Notes: a model not told the origin generated them from the sequence alone. A stretch of 64,000 nt of DNA from Flavobacterium laiguense (GCF_003097655.1 NZ_QCZH01000019.1:1-64000); one strand, 5' to 3'. Shown: positions 7,880-16,701, counted from the first letter of the stretch. Numbers and translations: made by a program.

Positions 7880-9403
7880 TCAATTAATAACTTTAAATTG
7901 TTTCATTTCTTGTAAAGGTTCGATGGCATTGTAATCTTTCCACATCTTAGGATCATAGGATTTAATAGTTTTAAATTGAAAGTTCTCTTCCTTGATTTTT
8001 TCAATTGCTGATGCAGTCGTTTCAGAACGAGACATATTTAGGAATTCAATTTTATTGAGAATATTGGCTTCAATTTTAAAATCAAATGCCAAAACATCTT
8101 TTTCGCTATTGGTCAATTCTATAAGTTTTAAAGGTCGATTTAAATATAAGTAATTTCCGTTTTCTGTTGCGGCGTACTGCATGTAGTAACTATCGTCTTC
8201 GGCTCTTTTTTTGTAAATTATTGTTCCTTTACTAACATTTTCGGATACTTTAATTCCAAAAAGAAACTTCATATTAAAATTATGCACCTTTTCACCTTCG
8301 TCTAGAACATAATCGGTTCTCAGGACGGCATAATCGCTTTCAGAAATATATAATTTGCCCACATACATGGCTTTACTTTTTCGAGGTTTAAAAGTAAGGA
8401 CATAAGCAAATTCATTTTGATTATTGTAGATCGTGCCTTCCAAAGTATAGTAATAAAGCTCAGGTTTTTGTATAAAATCGAATCTCTTGTTACTTAACAA
8501 ATTATTTTCATACATGAAGTTGTTAAGATTACTTTTTTCAGCAGTTAATTGATTTTTTGGTTCTTTGTCTTTACCTGGTTTTTTATTGAACTCTTTACGC
8601 AATGATATAGTATCCCTTGATCCTATAAGACCGCTCTTTATACGGTAATATTTAGTAGTATCAAGATGTTGTAGCATCAAGTTTTTGGCTTTTTTTTCTA
8701 AATCTTCTATAGACGTAGACTCTCCTTCCTTTTTTAAGATAGTGGCTTTTAAAACATCTAATTTTGAGGTAAACACAAACTTATCTGCTTTTTTTGTTTT
8801 AACCGAATAGTAATTACAAAGGATATCAGTAAATGACACCGGTGGATGCGAAATTAATTGACTAGAAAAAGTCTGCAAGTCATTGTTGACTTTTGACAAG
8901 GCTTGTTTACTAAAACCCGTTGATTTGTTAATCTCCACATCGATTATTGAAGGCTTAAAATAATTGGAGGTTCTATAAAAGAACATTTCTTTTGACCCTT
9001 TTTCTCCAGTAGTATAATTTCGACTTAAGTTGGCTTTTACATTTGCCATGATTTCGTAGGCATTCGGTTTTTTATTAGACACCACAACATCATTCAGTTC
9101 GTAAATTCCGGGTAATAGTTTTATTGTATAATCGAGCTTTTTCAATTCCCCAACGGTCAGTTTCCTATTAACAAAACCCATATAGGAAACCGTAAGTAGC
9201 GTATCATCCTTACTATTGTTTTCAGAGAGTGCAAAAAAGCCTTCGGCGTTAGAGACCAGGTTTTCGGACTCGTTTACCATAATATTAGCATACGGAATAC
9301 TTTCTCCCGTTGTAGAATCAATAATTTTCCCTTTTGTATTTTGAGCCATTCCAAGCTGGAAGAAAAGCAAAATAAAAAAAACAGTAAAAAAAGTTGTTCT
9401 CAT
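7880..9403 (-). CDS. Exported protein with carboxypeptidase-regulatory-like domain
   Basis: A 507-residue exported protein. Residues 1-20 are a signal peptide ending MAQ. Residues 21-105 form a carboxypeptidase D regulatory-like (beta-sandwich) domain of the kind found at the N-terminus of TonB-dependent receptors: GKIIDSTTGESIPYANIMV, then VVSNKK. The remaining ~400 residues contain no beta-barrel or plug that I recognise. Relatives in Bacteroidetes are periplasmic or outer-membrane-attached proteins of unknown role. It lies alone between the radical SAM gene and its detached 3' fragment and may have arrived with the rearrangement that separated them. Confidence 0.75.
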   Translation of the reverse strand: MRTTFFTVFFILLFFQLGMAQNTKGKIIDSTTGESIPYANIMVNESENLVSNAEGFFALSENNSKDDTLLTVSYMGFVNRKLTVGELKKLDYTIKLLPGIYELNDVVVSNKKPNAYEIMANVKANLSRNYTTGEKGSKEMFFYRTSNYFKPSIIDVEINKSTGFSKQALSKVNNDLQTFSSQLISHPPVSFTDILCNYYSVKTKKADKFVFTSKLDVLKATILKKEGESTSIEDLEKKAKNLMLQHLDTTKYYRIKSGLIGSRDTISLRKEFNKKPGKDKEPKNQLTAEKSNLNNFMYENNLLSNKRFDFIQKPELYYYTLEGTIYNNQNEFAYVLTFKPRKSKAMYVGKLYISESDYAVLRTDYVLDEGEKVHNFNMKFLFGIKVSENVSKGTIIYKKRAEDDSYYMQYAATENGNYLYLNRPLKLIELTNSEKDVLAFDFKIEANILNKIEFLNMSRSETTASAIEKIKEENFQFKTIKSYDPKMWKDYNAIEPLQEMKQFKVIN

Positions 9404-9521
9404 CAGTATAATGTTCGTTCATAAACAAGACTAATTTATGGCGGTTTTGTTACAGAATTTAGTAAACTTTTTACCAAGGGGCTTATTTATGAATAAAGTA
9501 TTAAACATAAAAATAAAAAAA

Positions 9522-9553
9522 AACAGAAGTATTATTTTAAAAACACTTCTGTT
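9522..9553 (-). terminator. Intrinsic terminator
   Basis: AACAGAAGT (9522-9530) pairs with ACTTCTGTT (9545-9553). On the minus strand the stem is followed by a run of nine T. It would end transcription coming from the radical SAM gene before the 7880-9403 gene. Confidence 0.65.
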
Positions 9554-9599
9554 GTAGTGAGCCGAGTTGCAAACGCTACGATTTATCTTTTACTATAAC

Positions 9600-9655
9600 T
9601 TAGGTACTCATTGCAAACGAGTACTAGAAAACGCAAACAAACGAGCGCCAGTGAA
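9600..9655. repeat. Second, decayed REP-like palindrome
   Basis: GGTACTCATTGCAAACGAGTAC and a following AAACGAGCGCCAGT half-copy repeat the organisation of the element at 7789-7840. The sequence from here to 9792 shows no convincing gene. Confidence 0.5.
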
Positions 9656-9792
9656 AGACATTCACGGAAAAGTCGGGAGACTTTTATCGTATTTATGGTT
9701 TTTAAGGACTTTTAAAAAAAACAAAGTCATGAGACTTCGCATAGCAGCTACACTTTGCGCAGCTGGGAGAAGGATAAGATTTCTAGGATTCT

Positions 9793-10743
9793 CTAAATGG
9801 GATTGTATTGGGAGCCTTGGATGATGCCCCTACTTTCGATTGTGGAGTCAATATAATGTTGAATTTGAGTTTTTTTTATTCCCCAATTTGGTGCGATGAG
9901 CAAATTCCAATCGGAGATTCCGAAGAGGCGTTGGATGACGATATCGGGGCGCAGGAGCGGGATGAGATCGCAAAGCAAATCGGTGTATTGTTCTAAAGTG
10001 AAAAGCGGGAACGGGTTTCGCTTGTAATGCACACCCATAATCGAGCCTTCGACGATGTGTAAATGATGGAATTTGACGAATTTTATTTGGGGGAAACGGT
10101 TGATTTCGGCAATGTAGTTGAGCATCATTTCGCGGGTTTCCCAAGGGAATCCAAAAACGGTGTGCACACACAAATCGATAGGACTGTCTTTTAATAATTC
10201 TACGGCGGTGATGAACTCGGCGTGGGTACAGCCTCGGTTTATTTTCGAGAGTGTTTCGTCATACATCGATTCCATTCCCATTTCGAGGTCGACATCAAAT
10301 CTATCGCAATAGCTTTCGAGCAAGGCTATTTTTTCGGCATCAATACAATCGGGACGAGTCCCTACCGAAAAGCCAACCACTTCTTCTGGATTGAAAGACA
10401 AGGCTCGGTCGTAAATATTTTTGAGATAATCGACGCTGGCGTAAGTGTTGGTGTTGGGTTGAAAATAGACTATGAATTGGTCGGCTTTGTATGATTTTTT
10501 GGCACGCTCCATTCCTTGCAGTAACTGCTCTTCGATGGTGGGCGCTTTTCTGGAAATATCGGGCGTGAAGGAATCGGTATTGCAATACGTACAACCACCG
10601 TAGCCTTTTAGTCCGTCTCGATTGGGACAACTAAAATTACCGTCTACAATTACTTTGAAAACTTTTTGACCGTTGTATTTTTCACGGAGATGGGTGCCGT
10701 AATTGTTGTACCCTTTCTTGCTAGATTCTGTTTCTGCCTTCAT
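9793..10743 (-). CDS. TIGR01212 family radical SAM protein (YhcC-like)
   Basis: A 316-residue radical SAM protein. The cysteine cluster CPNRDGLKGYGGCTYC lies near residues 38-53, and the domain continues through VGTRPDCI and the ETREMML segment. The family (YhcC type) is widespread but its reaction is not established. I chose the ATG at 10743 because family members begin close to the KKGYNNYGTHLREKYN block; an upstream in-frame ATG at 10779 would add 12 unlikely residues. A partial copy of its 3' end lies at 7673-7787. It sits downstream of moaA in the same direction but is separated by a repeat-like gap. Confidence 0.9.
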   Translation of the reverse strand: MKAETESSKKGYNNYGTHLREKYNGQKVFKVIVDGNFSCPNRDGLKGYGGCTYCNTDSFTPDISRKAPTIEEQLLQGMERAKKSYKADQFIVYFQPNTNTYASVDYLKNIYDRALSFNPEEVVGFSVGTRPDCIDAEKIALLESYCDRFDVDLEMGMESMYDETLSKINRGCTHAEFITAVELLKDSPIDLCVHTVFGFPWETREMMLNYIAEINRFPQIKFVKFHHLHIVEGSIMGVHYKRNPFPLFTLEQYTDLLCDLIPLLRPDIVIQRLFGISDWNLLIAPNWGIKKTQIQHYIDSTIESRGIIQGSQYNPI

Positions 10744-10817
10744 CTTGCAAAGGTATTCACTATTATATCGTGCCAACAATGACTTTTGTCAGGAATTTTA
10801 AAATGGGTTTTTGTTAA

Positions 10818-10935
10818 ATTAAAAATTTGTTTCGCAAAGTTTCGCAAAGCACACGCAGAGAATCCCAAAGGTTCTGTAAAAACAGTAATAACCTTTGCGA
10901 ATCTTTGTTTTTTCCGCGAGTCTTCGTGAAATGAT
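10818..10935. repeat. Degenerate CGCAAAG-type intergenic hairpin
   Basis: Left side TTTCGCAAAGTTTCGCAAAG and right side CTTTGCGAATCTTTG are loosely complementary. It belongs to the same family as the hairpins at 17796 and 46841 and fills most of the gap between moaA and the radical SAM gene. Confidence 0.5.
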
Positions 10936-10950
10936 TTTCTATTGCTTCAC

Positions 10951-11958
10951 TTACCCCCCAATCTTTATCATACTTCGGTTTTGGGAAAAAAGCAGAGGAT
11001 TTTGGAATTTAGCATCATCGTCCATTCCGCCGCGCATGGCGTGTTTGGATTTTATGTTTTGAAAGATGAGCGGTTCTATCGATTCTCCTGCTCGTAATAT
11101 ATCGAGCAATGATGTTTCCGTATTCGAAAACAAACAGTTTTTCAGCTTTCCATCGGCGGTTAAACGGATGCGGTTGCAAGTGCTGCAAAAAGGATTGGTC
11201 ACCGAACTTATTACCGAGAAACTGCCTTTATACGATTCTATTTTGTGATTTTTGGCCGTGTCGTTCGGTTTGTCTTGGGTACGTTCTACGTTTTGTTCAC
11301 TATAAAAAGTGTTGACTTGCGAAAGGATTTCGGCATAGGATACCAGCTTTTCTTTGTTCCATTGATTGCCGTCAAAAGGCATGAATTCTATAAACCGAAT
11401 CTGAATGTTTCGGTCTTTGGTCATTTCAATAAAATCGATGATTTCATTGTCATTAAAACCTTTGATAACGACAACATTTAGTTTTACCTGAAATCCATTC
11501 ACCTCCAATAAATCTAGATTTTCAATTAGTTTTTCAAAATAATTGCGGCGGGTGATTTGGTTAAATTTGTCTTTTTGTAAACTGTCAATACTCACGTTCA
11601 ATGTGGTAATTCCAGCTTCTTTGAAAGTATCTATAAATTCGTGTACCAGTATTCCGTTGGTCGTCAATGTCAATTCGACACCCAATTTTCCTAATTGTTC
11701 AATAATGACTTTGGCATCTTTTCGTACCAAAGGCTCGCCACCGGTCAATCGTATTTTGGTCACACCGAGTTTTACGAAAGTCTTGGCGATGGTAACAATC
11801 TCGTCTGCAGTCATCAGATGCGCTCTTGGGGTAAGCGCAATCCCCTCGGCTGGCATACAATACGTACATCTCAAATTACAATGTTCTGTAATCGAAATGC
11901 GGAGGTAATTGTGCCCTCTGCCGTGGTTGTCCTGCATTGGATTGGTGTTATTTTCCAT
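10951..11958 (-). CDS. moaA: GTP 3',8-cyclase MoaA
   Basis: A radical SAM enzyme that, with MoaC, turns GTP into cyclic pyranopterin monophosphate in molybdenum cofactor synthesis. The N-terminal cluster CNLRCTYC, the GGEP motif, the C-terminal cluster FCSTCNRIRLTADGKLKNC and the terminal Gly-Gly are all present, so it should be active. The ATG at 11958 gives 335 residues and an 11-bp overlap with the upstream moaCB gene; an ATG at 11970 is also possible. It is the last gene of the Moco cluster. Confidence 0.97.
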   Translation of the reverse strand: MENNTNPMQDNHGRGHNYLRISITEHCNLRCTYCMPAEGIALTPRAHLMTADEIVTIAKTFVKLGVTKIRLTGGEPLVRKDAKVIIEQLGKLGVELTLTTNGILVHEFIDTFKEAGITTLNVSIDSLQKDKFNQITRRNYFEKLIENLDLLEVNGFQVKLNVVVIKGFNDNEIIDFIEMTKDRNIQIRFIEFMPFDGNQWNKEKLVSYAEILSQVNTFYSEQNVERTQDKPNDTAKNHKIESYKGSFSVISSVTNPFCSTCNRIRLTADGKLKNCLFSNTETSLLDILRAGESIEPLIFQNIKSKHAMRGGMDDDAKFQNPLLFSQNRSMIKIGG

Positions 11959-12862
11959 GGTTGAAACCATTTAATATTTTGAATAAATGCAATATGGAAG
12001 GAAATACAGCATCCATAGATTCGCTGGCGCCTGCTGTCGAACCCGGCAAGGCCATAATCAAAGTATTTCCTTTGAAACCCACCACCGATCTGGACAACAT
12101 CGCATAAGGTGTTCTGTCCTGCCCGTACGAGCGAATGGCTTCCTCAATACCTGGAATGCGTCGGTCGAGCATTGGGATTATGGCCTCGGGTGTGACATCT
12201 CGGTTGGACAAACCTGTTCCGCCAGTGATGATAACCAAATCTTTGTTGGCTAAACATAGTTTGTTTACAGTTTCTTGTATATCAAGAACCTCATCCGGAA
12301 TGACCGAATAACTCGAAACGCTCAATCCTAGATTCTTGATTTTATCCGAGATTACTTTTCCCGCTCGGTCTTCTTTCTTACCGCTGGAAACAGAGTCCGA
12401 ACAAACGATTACAGCTACAGATAAATCAAGATTTTCTTTGACTCCATAATCGGATTTTCCTCCTTTTTTATGGAGTAATTTTATGGTCGAAATTTCGACT
12501 TGCTTGTCGATGGGTTTTAGCATGTCATACATCGTCAGGGCAACTATTGATGCTCCGTGCATGGCCTCGACCTCAACACCGGTTCTGTAAATGGCTTTGA
12601 CGGTTACCTTTATCAAAACCGAATCTTCGAGCATTTCATACTCAATTCCGGTAAATTCAATCGGCATAGGATGGCAATCCGGAATGGAATTCGACGTATT
12701 TTTTACGGCAAACAATCCCGCTGTTCGTGATACTTCCAACACATCGCCTTTTGGAACGGTTTTGTTCAAAATAGCCTGCATCGTTGCCGGAGAACCTACT
12801 TTCACAATGGCTTGCGCCGTAGCGGTGCGTTGTGTGATTATTTTATGGGTGATATCTACCAT
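11948..12862 (-). CDS. moaCB: Bifunctional MoaC-MoaB/MogA molybdopterin protein
   Basis: A 304-residue fusion. Residues 1-150 are MoaC (cyclic pyranopterin monophosphate synthase, with the conserved CHPMPIEF and MHGASIVALTMYDMLK segments). Residues 155-304 are a MoaB/MogA domain (VIVCSDSVSSGKKEDRAG and ITGGTGLSNRDVTPEA) that adenylates molybdopterin. The fusion is known in Bacteroidetes and puts an early and a late Moco step on one chain. Translation is probably coupled to moaA by the overlap. A long intergenic hairpin separates it from moaE upstream. Confidence 0.95.
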   Translation of the reverse strand: MVDITHKIITQRTATAQAIVKVGSPATMQAILNKTVPKGDVLEVSRTAGLFAVKNTSNSIPDCHPMPIEFTGIEYEMLEDSVLIKVTVKAIYRTGVEVEAMHGASIVALTMYDMLKPIDKQVEISTIKLLHKKGGKSDYGVKENLDLSVAVIVCSDSVSSGKKEDRAGKVISDKIKNLGLSVSSYSVIPDEVLDIQETVNKLCLANKDLVIITGGTGLSNRDVTPEAIIPMLDRRIPGIEEAIRSYGQDRTPYAMLSRSVVGFKGNTLIMALPGSTAGASESMDAVFPSILHLFKILNGFNHGK

Positions 12863-12879
12863 TACTTATTTTTATTTTA

Positions 12880-13003
12880 TGGGCCACTGATTACACAGAT
12901 TAAACGGATTTTGGCTGATTGTTTTTACAATATAAAAAATTACATTTCTATATTAAAAAATCTGTGTAAATTCTGTTTCGTCCGTAATATCCGTGGGCTA
13001 TTT
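12880..13003. repeat. Long CCACNGATTACA-type intergenic hairpin
   Basis: GGCCACTGATTACACAGATTAAACGG at the left pairs with the ATCTGTGTAAATTCTG...CCGTGGGC segment at the right, with a ~55-base A/T-rich loop. It lies between moaE and moaCB inside the Moco operon. A second member is at 13461-13640. Confidence 0.7.
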
Positions 13004-13005
13004 TT

Positions 13006-13452
13006 TTATGTGTTCTTTTTCCAAGTATACGATTCGTCTTCAAAAATTTCCTTTCCGAAAATGGCTGTTTTTTCTTTTATTTCTTCCACCAAAAACTCCA
13101 AGGCTTCGTAAACTACTTTCCTTCTTGGAGCCGAAACAAAAACAAACAAACAAATTTCGCCCGTTTTTACCGTTCCCAAGCTGTGGTAAATGTGCAAACA
13201 CGAAAGTTCATATTTGGCGAAAGCCGCTTCTCTAATTTCATAGAACGTTTGTTCTGCCATTTCTTCGTAGGCGGTGTATTCAATTGCGGCGACTGTTTTG
13301 CCTTCAATCACATCGGCACGAACTTGACCCAGAAAAATATTATGGGCACCAATCGTAGTTTTGCTTTGGTGTTTGGCAATCGAATTTCCAATGAATTCGG
13401 ATGTTATTGGTCCCTGAATAAAGGAACTTTTCTTTGGTTTATCTGTTGACAT
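13006..13452 (-). CDS. moaE: Molybdopterin synthase catalytic subunit MoaE
   Basis: A 148-residue MoaE. Family segments present are GAHNIFLGQVRAD near the N-terminus, VAAIEYTAYEEMAEQ, the HSLGTVKTGE turn, and the C-terminal REVV/RKVVYEALEFLVEEIKEKTAIFGKE block containing the conserved lysines. With MoaD it inserts the two sulfurs of molybdopterin. It sits mid-cluster, flanked on both sides by long hairpin repeats that enlarge the gaps to moeB and moaCB. Confidence 0.95.
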   Translation of the reverse strand: MSTDKPKKSSFIQGPITSEFIGNSIAKHQSKTTIGAHNIFLGQVRADVIEGKTVAAIEYTAYEEMAEQTFYEIREAAFAKYELSCLHIYHSLGTVKTGEICLFVFVSAPRRKVVYEALEFLVEEIKEKTAIFGKEIFEDESYTWKKNT

Positions 13453-13460
13453 ATTTTTGT

Positions 13461-13640
13461 GTTTTGGCCACGGATGACACTGATTTTACGGATTCTCGCT
13501 GATTCCTTTTTATAATGACTAATTATTAAACCGTATTCTCGATACATTTTATTTTCGCAATGCTTCCAAAAAACACTCGCATTGAGGTTTTAATAATCTG
13601 TGTCTATCTGTTTCATCCGTGCAATCTGTGGCCTATTTTT
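13461..13640. repeat. Second CCACGGATGACA-type hairpin in Moco operon
   Basis: GGCCACGGATGACACTGATTTTACGG pairs with the right-hand segment ending CATCCGTGCAATCTGTGGCC; the interior also holds complementary TTTTCGCAATGC/ACTCGCATTGAGG parts. A short ATTGNN run follows at 13655-13672 before the moeB stop codon. Confidence 0.7.
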
Positions 13641-13675
13641 AACGTGTTATTTTTTTATTGACATTGGCATTGTAA

Positions 13676-14728
13676 TTAAATTTGATTTTTCAAAGATTCA
13701 ATGCCTTTTCCTAAATGAAAAACCCCAACAAATCCTGATTTTTGTAGATAATTCATAGCGGCTAAACTGCGTTGACCTGTTTGACAAAACAAAACTATTT
13801 CCTGATTTTTATCCAATTTCTTACTGTAATCTTCTAACATACTCAAAGGAATCCGAATAACATTATTCCCTTTAAACTCTGGTGTTTCTTCCAATTCTCG
13901 AACGTCAATAACAACGATTCCTAACTGGTTGCATTTTTCTAAAAACGCTTCCGGGCTTAAATCAACTTCTGTTTTTTTACTGTTTAAAAGCAGAGTTCCA
14001 TTTATAATTCCTTTTTCAATCATTTTCGGATTTTTGGAAAAATTGATGGTTTGAGTTTGAAAATGCAAAGCATCATAAATCAATAATTTACCCGACAACA
14101 CCGTGCCAATTCCCAGTACTATCTTGAGCACTTCGGTGGCTTGAAACGTCCCTAAAGTATTAGGCAAAATGCCCAAAACTCCAGATTCCACACAATTTGG
14201 AACCGCATTCAATCCTTCTTGCTCCGGAAACAAACAACGGTAACTGGGTCCATTTTTATAATTAAATACCGAAACCTGACCTTCAAATTTATGAATCGAA
14301 GCATATACTACCGGAATCCTTTTGGAGACAGCCACATCATTAATCAAATAGCGAACAGCGATAGCATCGGTGCAATCCACAATGATTTGGTATCCTTCAA
14401 CAATTCGAGCTGCATTTTGAGCAGTAAAAAATTCTGGAAACACCATCATATTAATCTCTGGATTGAGTTCCAAAACGGCTTTCTTCGCTGTTTCGACTTT
14501 GCTGTTTCCGCAATCTTTTAAGGTGTATAATAATTGTCTGTGCAAATTGGTTTCATCCACTACATCACCATCTACAATCCCGATGTTTCCAACTCCTGCC
14601 GCAACCAAATTTTGCAGAACAGGACAGCCCAAACCACCCGCACCAATTACTAGAACACGAGCATCCTGTAATTTTTGCTGACCTATTTCTCCGATTTCCG
14701 GGAGAATCATTTGTCTGGAATATCTCAT
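13676..14728 (-). CDS. moeB: MoeB-type adenylyltransferase with C-terminal rhodanese domain
   Basis: A 350-residue ThiF/MoeB-family E1-like enzyme that should adenylate the MoaD C-terminus. Residues 1-240 carry VIGAGGLGCPV (nucleotide loop), DGDVVDETNLHRQ and VDCTDAIAVRYLIND. A rhodanese domain follows (about 265-350) with active-site loop CQTGQRS. The usual zinc-binding cysteines look incomplete: the first CYRC pair reads SYRC here and the later CxxC pair is absent. Fusion to rhodanese resembles eukaryotic MOCS3 and suggests it also relays sulfur. Context argues for MoaD rather than ThiS as partner. Confidence 0.88.
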   Translation of the reverse strand: MRYSRQMILPEIGEIGQQKLQDARVLVIGAGGLGCPVLQNLVAAGVGNIGIVDGDVVDETNLHRQLLYTLKDCGNSKVETAKKAVLELNPEINMMVFPEFFTAQNAARIVEGYQIIVDCTDAIAVRYLINDVAVSKRIPVVYASIHKFEGQVSVFNYKNGPSYRCLFPEQEGLNAVPNCVESGVLGILPNTLGTFQATEVLKIVLGIGTVLSGKLLIYDALHFQTQTINFSKNPKMIEKGIINGTLLLNSKKTEVDLSPEAFLEKCNQLGIVVIDVRELEETPEFKGNNVIRIPLSMLEDYSKKLDKNQEIVLFCQTGQRSLAAMNYLQKSGFVGVFHLGKGIESLKNQI

Positions 14729-14729
14729 A

Positions 14730-14795
14730 TTGTTTAAAGTTTAATGGTTTAAAAGTTTAAAGTTAAACGGGTTTGAACCATTAAACTTTAAACAA
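14730..14795. repeat. 20-bp perfect inverted repeat (AACCATTAAA type)
   Basis: Arms 14730-14749 and 14776-14795 are exactly complementary around a 26-base spacer, between moaD and moeB. A related stem with AACCATTAAG arms lies at 32344-32414. On the minus strand no T-run follows. Confidence 0.8.
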
Positions 14796-14798
14796 ATT

Positions 14799-15041
14799 TC
14801 ACCCTCCCGCAAATGGTGGCAAAAAAGCAATTACATCTTGGTCTTTTATAGTGGCTTGCAGACTACTCATCGCTTGATTGACAGCAATTGTGTAAGTCGT
14901 ATTTTGCATGCTTTGGTAACTGTTTTCTATTTTCGATTTTAATGCAGAAACTGAAATAGTCTCTTCCACGAAAGTGAATTGCTCCTCTTTCAATTGCGTA
15001 ATATCGGCGAGTAAACCAAAATATTTTAACGTTATAGTCAT
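14799..15041 (-). CDS. moaD: Molybdopterin synthase sulfur carrier MoaD
   Basis: An 80-residue ubiquitin-like sulfur carrier that ends in Gly-Gly (LPPFAGG), the residue pair that becomes the thiocarboxylate. I chose the ATG at 15041 because MTITLKYFGLLADI is the normal MoaD beginning. That ATG overlaps the mobA stop codon by four bases (ATGA), so translation is coupled. It acts with MoaE and is charged by the MoeB-rhodanese protein encoded next. Confidence 0.93.
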   Translation of the reverse strand: MTITLKYFGLLADITQLKEEQFTFVEETISVSALKSKIENSYQSMQNTTYTIAVNQAMSSLQATIKDQDVIAFLPPFAGG

Positions 15042-15607
15042 TTGATTAAATTTTGATATTCTTCTTGTGTATTTATATTTTGTAATTGATTGCTCCATTT
15101 TTCTGGAACTTCAATAGTTTGATGTTTGACATCCTCAATCACTTGTCGTAATTTCAACTGGTTTCCAGCCATGTGTTCCCCAAAAACAATTCGCATCGAG
15201 CGGTCGTAAACCCCAATAAGCGGGCTGGTTTTATCTCCGCTTTTCGTTTGTGTAACCATATCTGTTTCGTTATGACTTTCTATCAGCCATTGCAATAATT
15301 CAGTCGATACCATTGGCACGTCAATACTTAAAACCAGATTAATTTTAGTTTTAGATGCTGCCAGAGCAGTGTACAATCCACCAACTGGGCCTTTGTTTTC
15401 AACAATATCTTCTACTCTGGAAAAACCTAAAACATCATATTCCTTGTTGGCAGACACAATTAAAATATTGGAACCGACAATAGGCTGTAAAGCATCGCAA
15501 ATGTGTTTGATGAAGGTCTTTCCGTTCAAATGCAATGAACCTTTGTCGGTTCCCATGCGTTGGCTTTTCCCGCCGGCCAATAGTATTGCTGTGATTTTAT
15601 TTTCCAT
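15038..15607 (-). CDS. mobA: Molybdenum cofactor guanylyltransferase MobA
   Basis: A 189-residue nucleotidyltransferase. The loop LLAGGKSQRMGTDKG near residue 10, the GGLYTALAAS and LSIDVPMV segments and the ending are typical of MobA, which attaches GMP to molybdopterin to make the guanine dinucleotide form used by bacterial nitrate reductases. It lies 18 bp downstream of the TauE-like permease gene and overlaps moaD. Confidence 0.93.
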   Translation of the reverse strand: MENKITAILLAGGKSQRMGTDKGSLHLNGKTFIKHICDALQPIVGSNILIVSANKEYDVLGFSRVEDIVENKGPVGGLYTALAASKTKINLVLSIDVPMVSTELLQWLIESHNETDMVTQTKSGDKTSPLIGVYDRSMRIVFGEHMAGNQLKLRQVIEDVKHQTIEVPEKWSNQLQNINTQEEYQNLIK

Positions 15608-15625
15608 AATTCTCTTTAATGTTGA

Positions 15626-16375
15626 TTATGCTGTTGCATATAATTTAAAAATGGCAATTCCTATAACAACCGACAAAACGTAACGCAATGCCTTCGAATT
15701 GAATTTGACACTTCCATAATACGCTCCAAATAATCCTCCTATAAAAACCAATCCGATTAACATTCCCGAAGATGCCGGCAAACTTCCGCCTTGGGAAACA
15801 AAACCAAAAAGTCCCGATATTGAATTCACCAAAATAAACAATGCCGATACGGCTGCTGTTTGCTTCATTGTAGCCCAGCCCATAAGCAATAGAACGGGAC
15901 TCAAAACAATACCTCCTCCAATACCCAACAAACCCGACAAAAAACCGATTAACGCTCCAAATCCTAATGCCATTGAAACATTTATGGCTTTTAAATTTTC
16001 TTTCTCTTTGCCAAAAAAACCTAATAATCGCATTACTGCAAAAACCAATACGGTAGCCAGAATTATTTTATAATAAAAAGCATCTATTTTTAAATAACCG
16101 CCAATAAACGAAAACGGAATTGAGGTTAGCGCAAAAGGATAAAAGAGATTGAACTTAAAGTTTTTTTCTCTGTAATAAAAATAAAAAGAAAGCCCCGAAA
16201 CCAAGATATTCAACACCAAGGCTGTCGGTTTCATGAATGTCATTGGGAAAGCAAAAGCACTCATCAAAGCGAGATAACCACTCGCACCCCCGTGTCCTAC
16301 ACTGGCATATAAAAAGGCTACAATAGGAAACAACAATAATAATAAAGGCATGTCTAATAAATGTTCTACGCTCAT
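15626..16375 (-). CDS. TauE/SafE family anion permease
   Basis: A 249-residue membrane protein with about seven hydrophobic segments and the two related halves typical of TauE/SafE permeases (LMSAFAFPMTFMKPTALVLNI and GFLSGLLGIGGGIVLSPVLLLMG). The family moves sulfite, sulfonates or other anions. Its start overlaps the stop of the modE-like gene by 4 bp (ATGA), and it precedes mobA by 18 bp, so it belongs to the Moco operon. No modABC molybdate transporter is in the window. A molybdate or sulfur-oxyanion role is only an inference from position. Confidence 0.85.
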   Translation of the reverse strand: MSVEHLLDMPLLLLLFPIVAFLYASVGHGGASGYLALMSAFAFPMTFMKPTALVLNILVSGLSFYFYYREKNFKFNLFYPFALTSIPFSFIGGYLKIDAFYYKIILATVLVFAVMRLLGFFGKEKENLKAINVSMALGFGALIGFLSGLLGIGGGIVLSPVLLLMGWATMKQTAAVSALFILVNSISGLFGFVSQGGSLPASSGMLIGLVFIGGLFGAYYGSVKFNSKALRYVLSVVIGIAIFKLYATA

Positions 16376-16701
16376 AAAGAATATTTTTTAAGTTCCGAAT
16401 CCAAAAATTTCCAACAAGCAATATTGATTTTTTCGAAAGAGTCAATTAGTAATTTACCATAAGGAGTCAAAACAGTGCCTCCGCCTTTATTGCCTCCCAC
16501 TTGGGTCGCTATCAAAGGTTTTTTGGAAGCTTTGTTCGAAGCATCAATCAATTTCCAAGCTTTTTGATACGAAATATTCATTTCCTTGGCCGCTTTGTTT
16601 AGCGAACCCGTGGATTCAATCAATTTTAACAACTGAATACGTCCTTCGCTAATGAGAATCCCCTCATCGGTTTCAATCCAAATTTTACTTTTAATTTTCA
16701 T
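16372..16701 (-). CDS. modE: ModE-type winged-helix regulator
   Basis: A 109-residue protein consisting only of the DNA-binding half of ModE: ISEGRIQLLKLIESTGSLNKAAKEMNISYQKAWKLID, a winged helix-turn-helix, then the GGNKGGGTVLTPYG wing. The molybdate-binding (TOBE) domains of E. coli ModE are absent, so metal sensing must be different or absent. It is the first gene of the Moco operon. A ModE-like operator lies about 105 bp upstream (16806-16831), consistent with autoregulation. Confidence 0.88.
   Translation of the reverse strand: MKIKSKIWIETDEGILISEGRIQLLKLIESTGSLNKAAKEMNISYQKAWKLIDASNKASKKPLIATQVGGNKGGGTVLTPYGKLLIDSFEKINIACWKFLDSELKKYSL

Noticed and set aside
9567-9824. 85-residue plus-strand open frame
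   Set aside because: It overlaps a REP-like repeat and the 3' end of the radical SAM gene and shows no domain, signal or start context.
10222-10494. Plus-strand frames opposite the radical SAM gene
   Set aside because: They are antisense to a gene with clear catalytic motifs on the minus strand.
12987-13235. Plus-strand open frame across the moaE region
   Set aside because: It is antisense to moaE, which has all its family motifs on the minus strand.
13676-14728. ThiF (thiamine) assignment for the MoeB-rhodanese gene
   Set aside because: It lies inside the Moco cluster next to moaD and moaE, and no thi genes are near.
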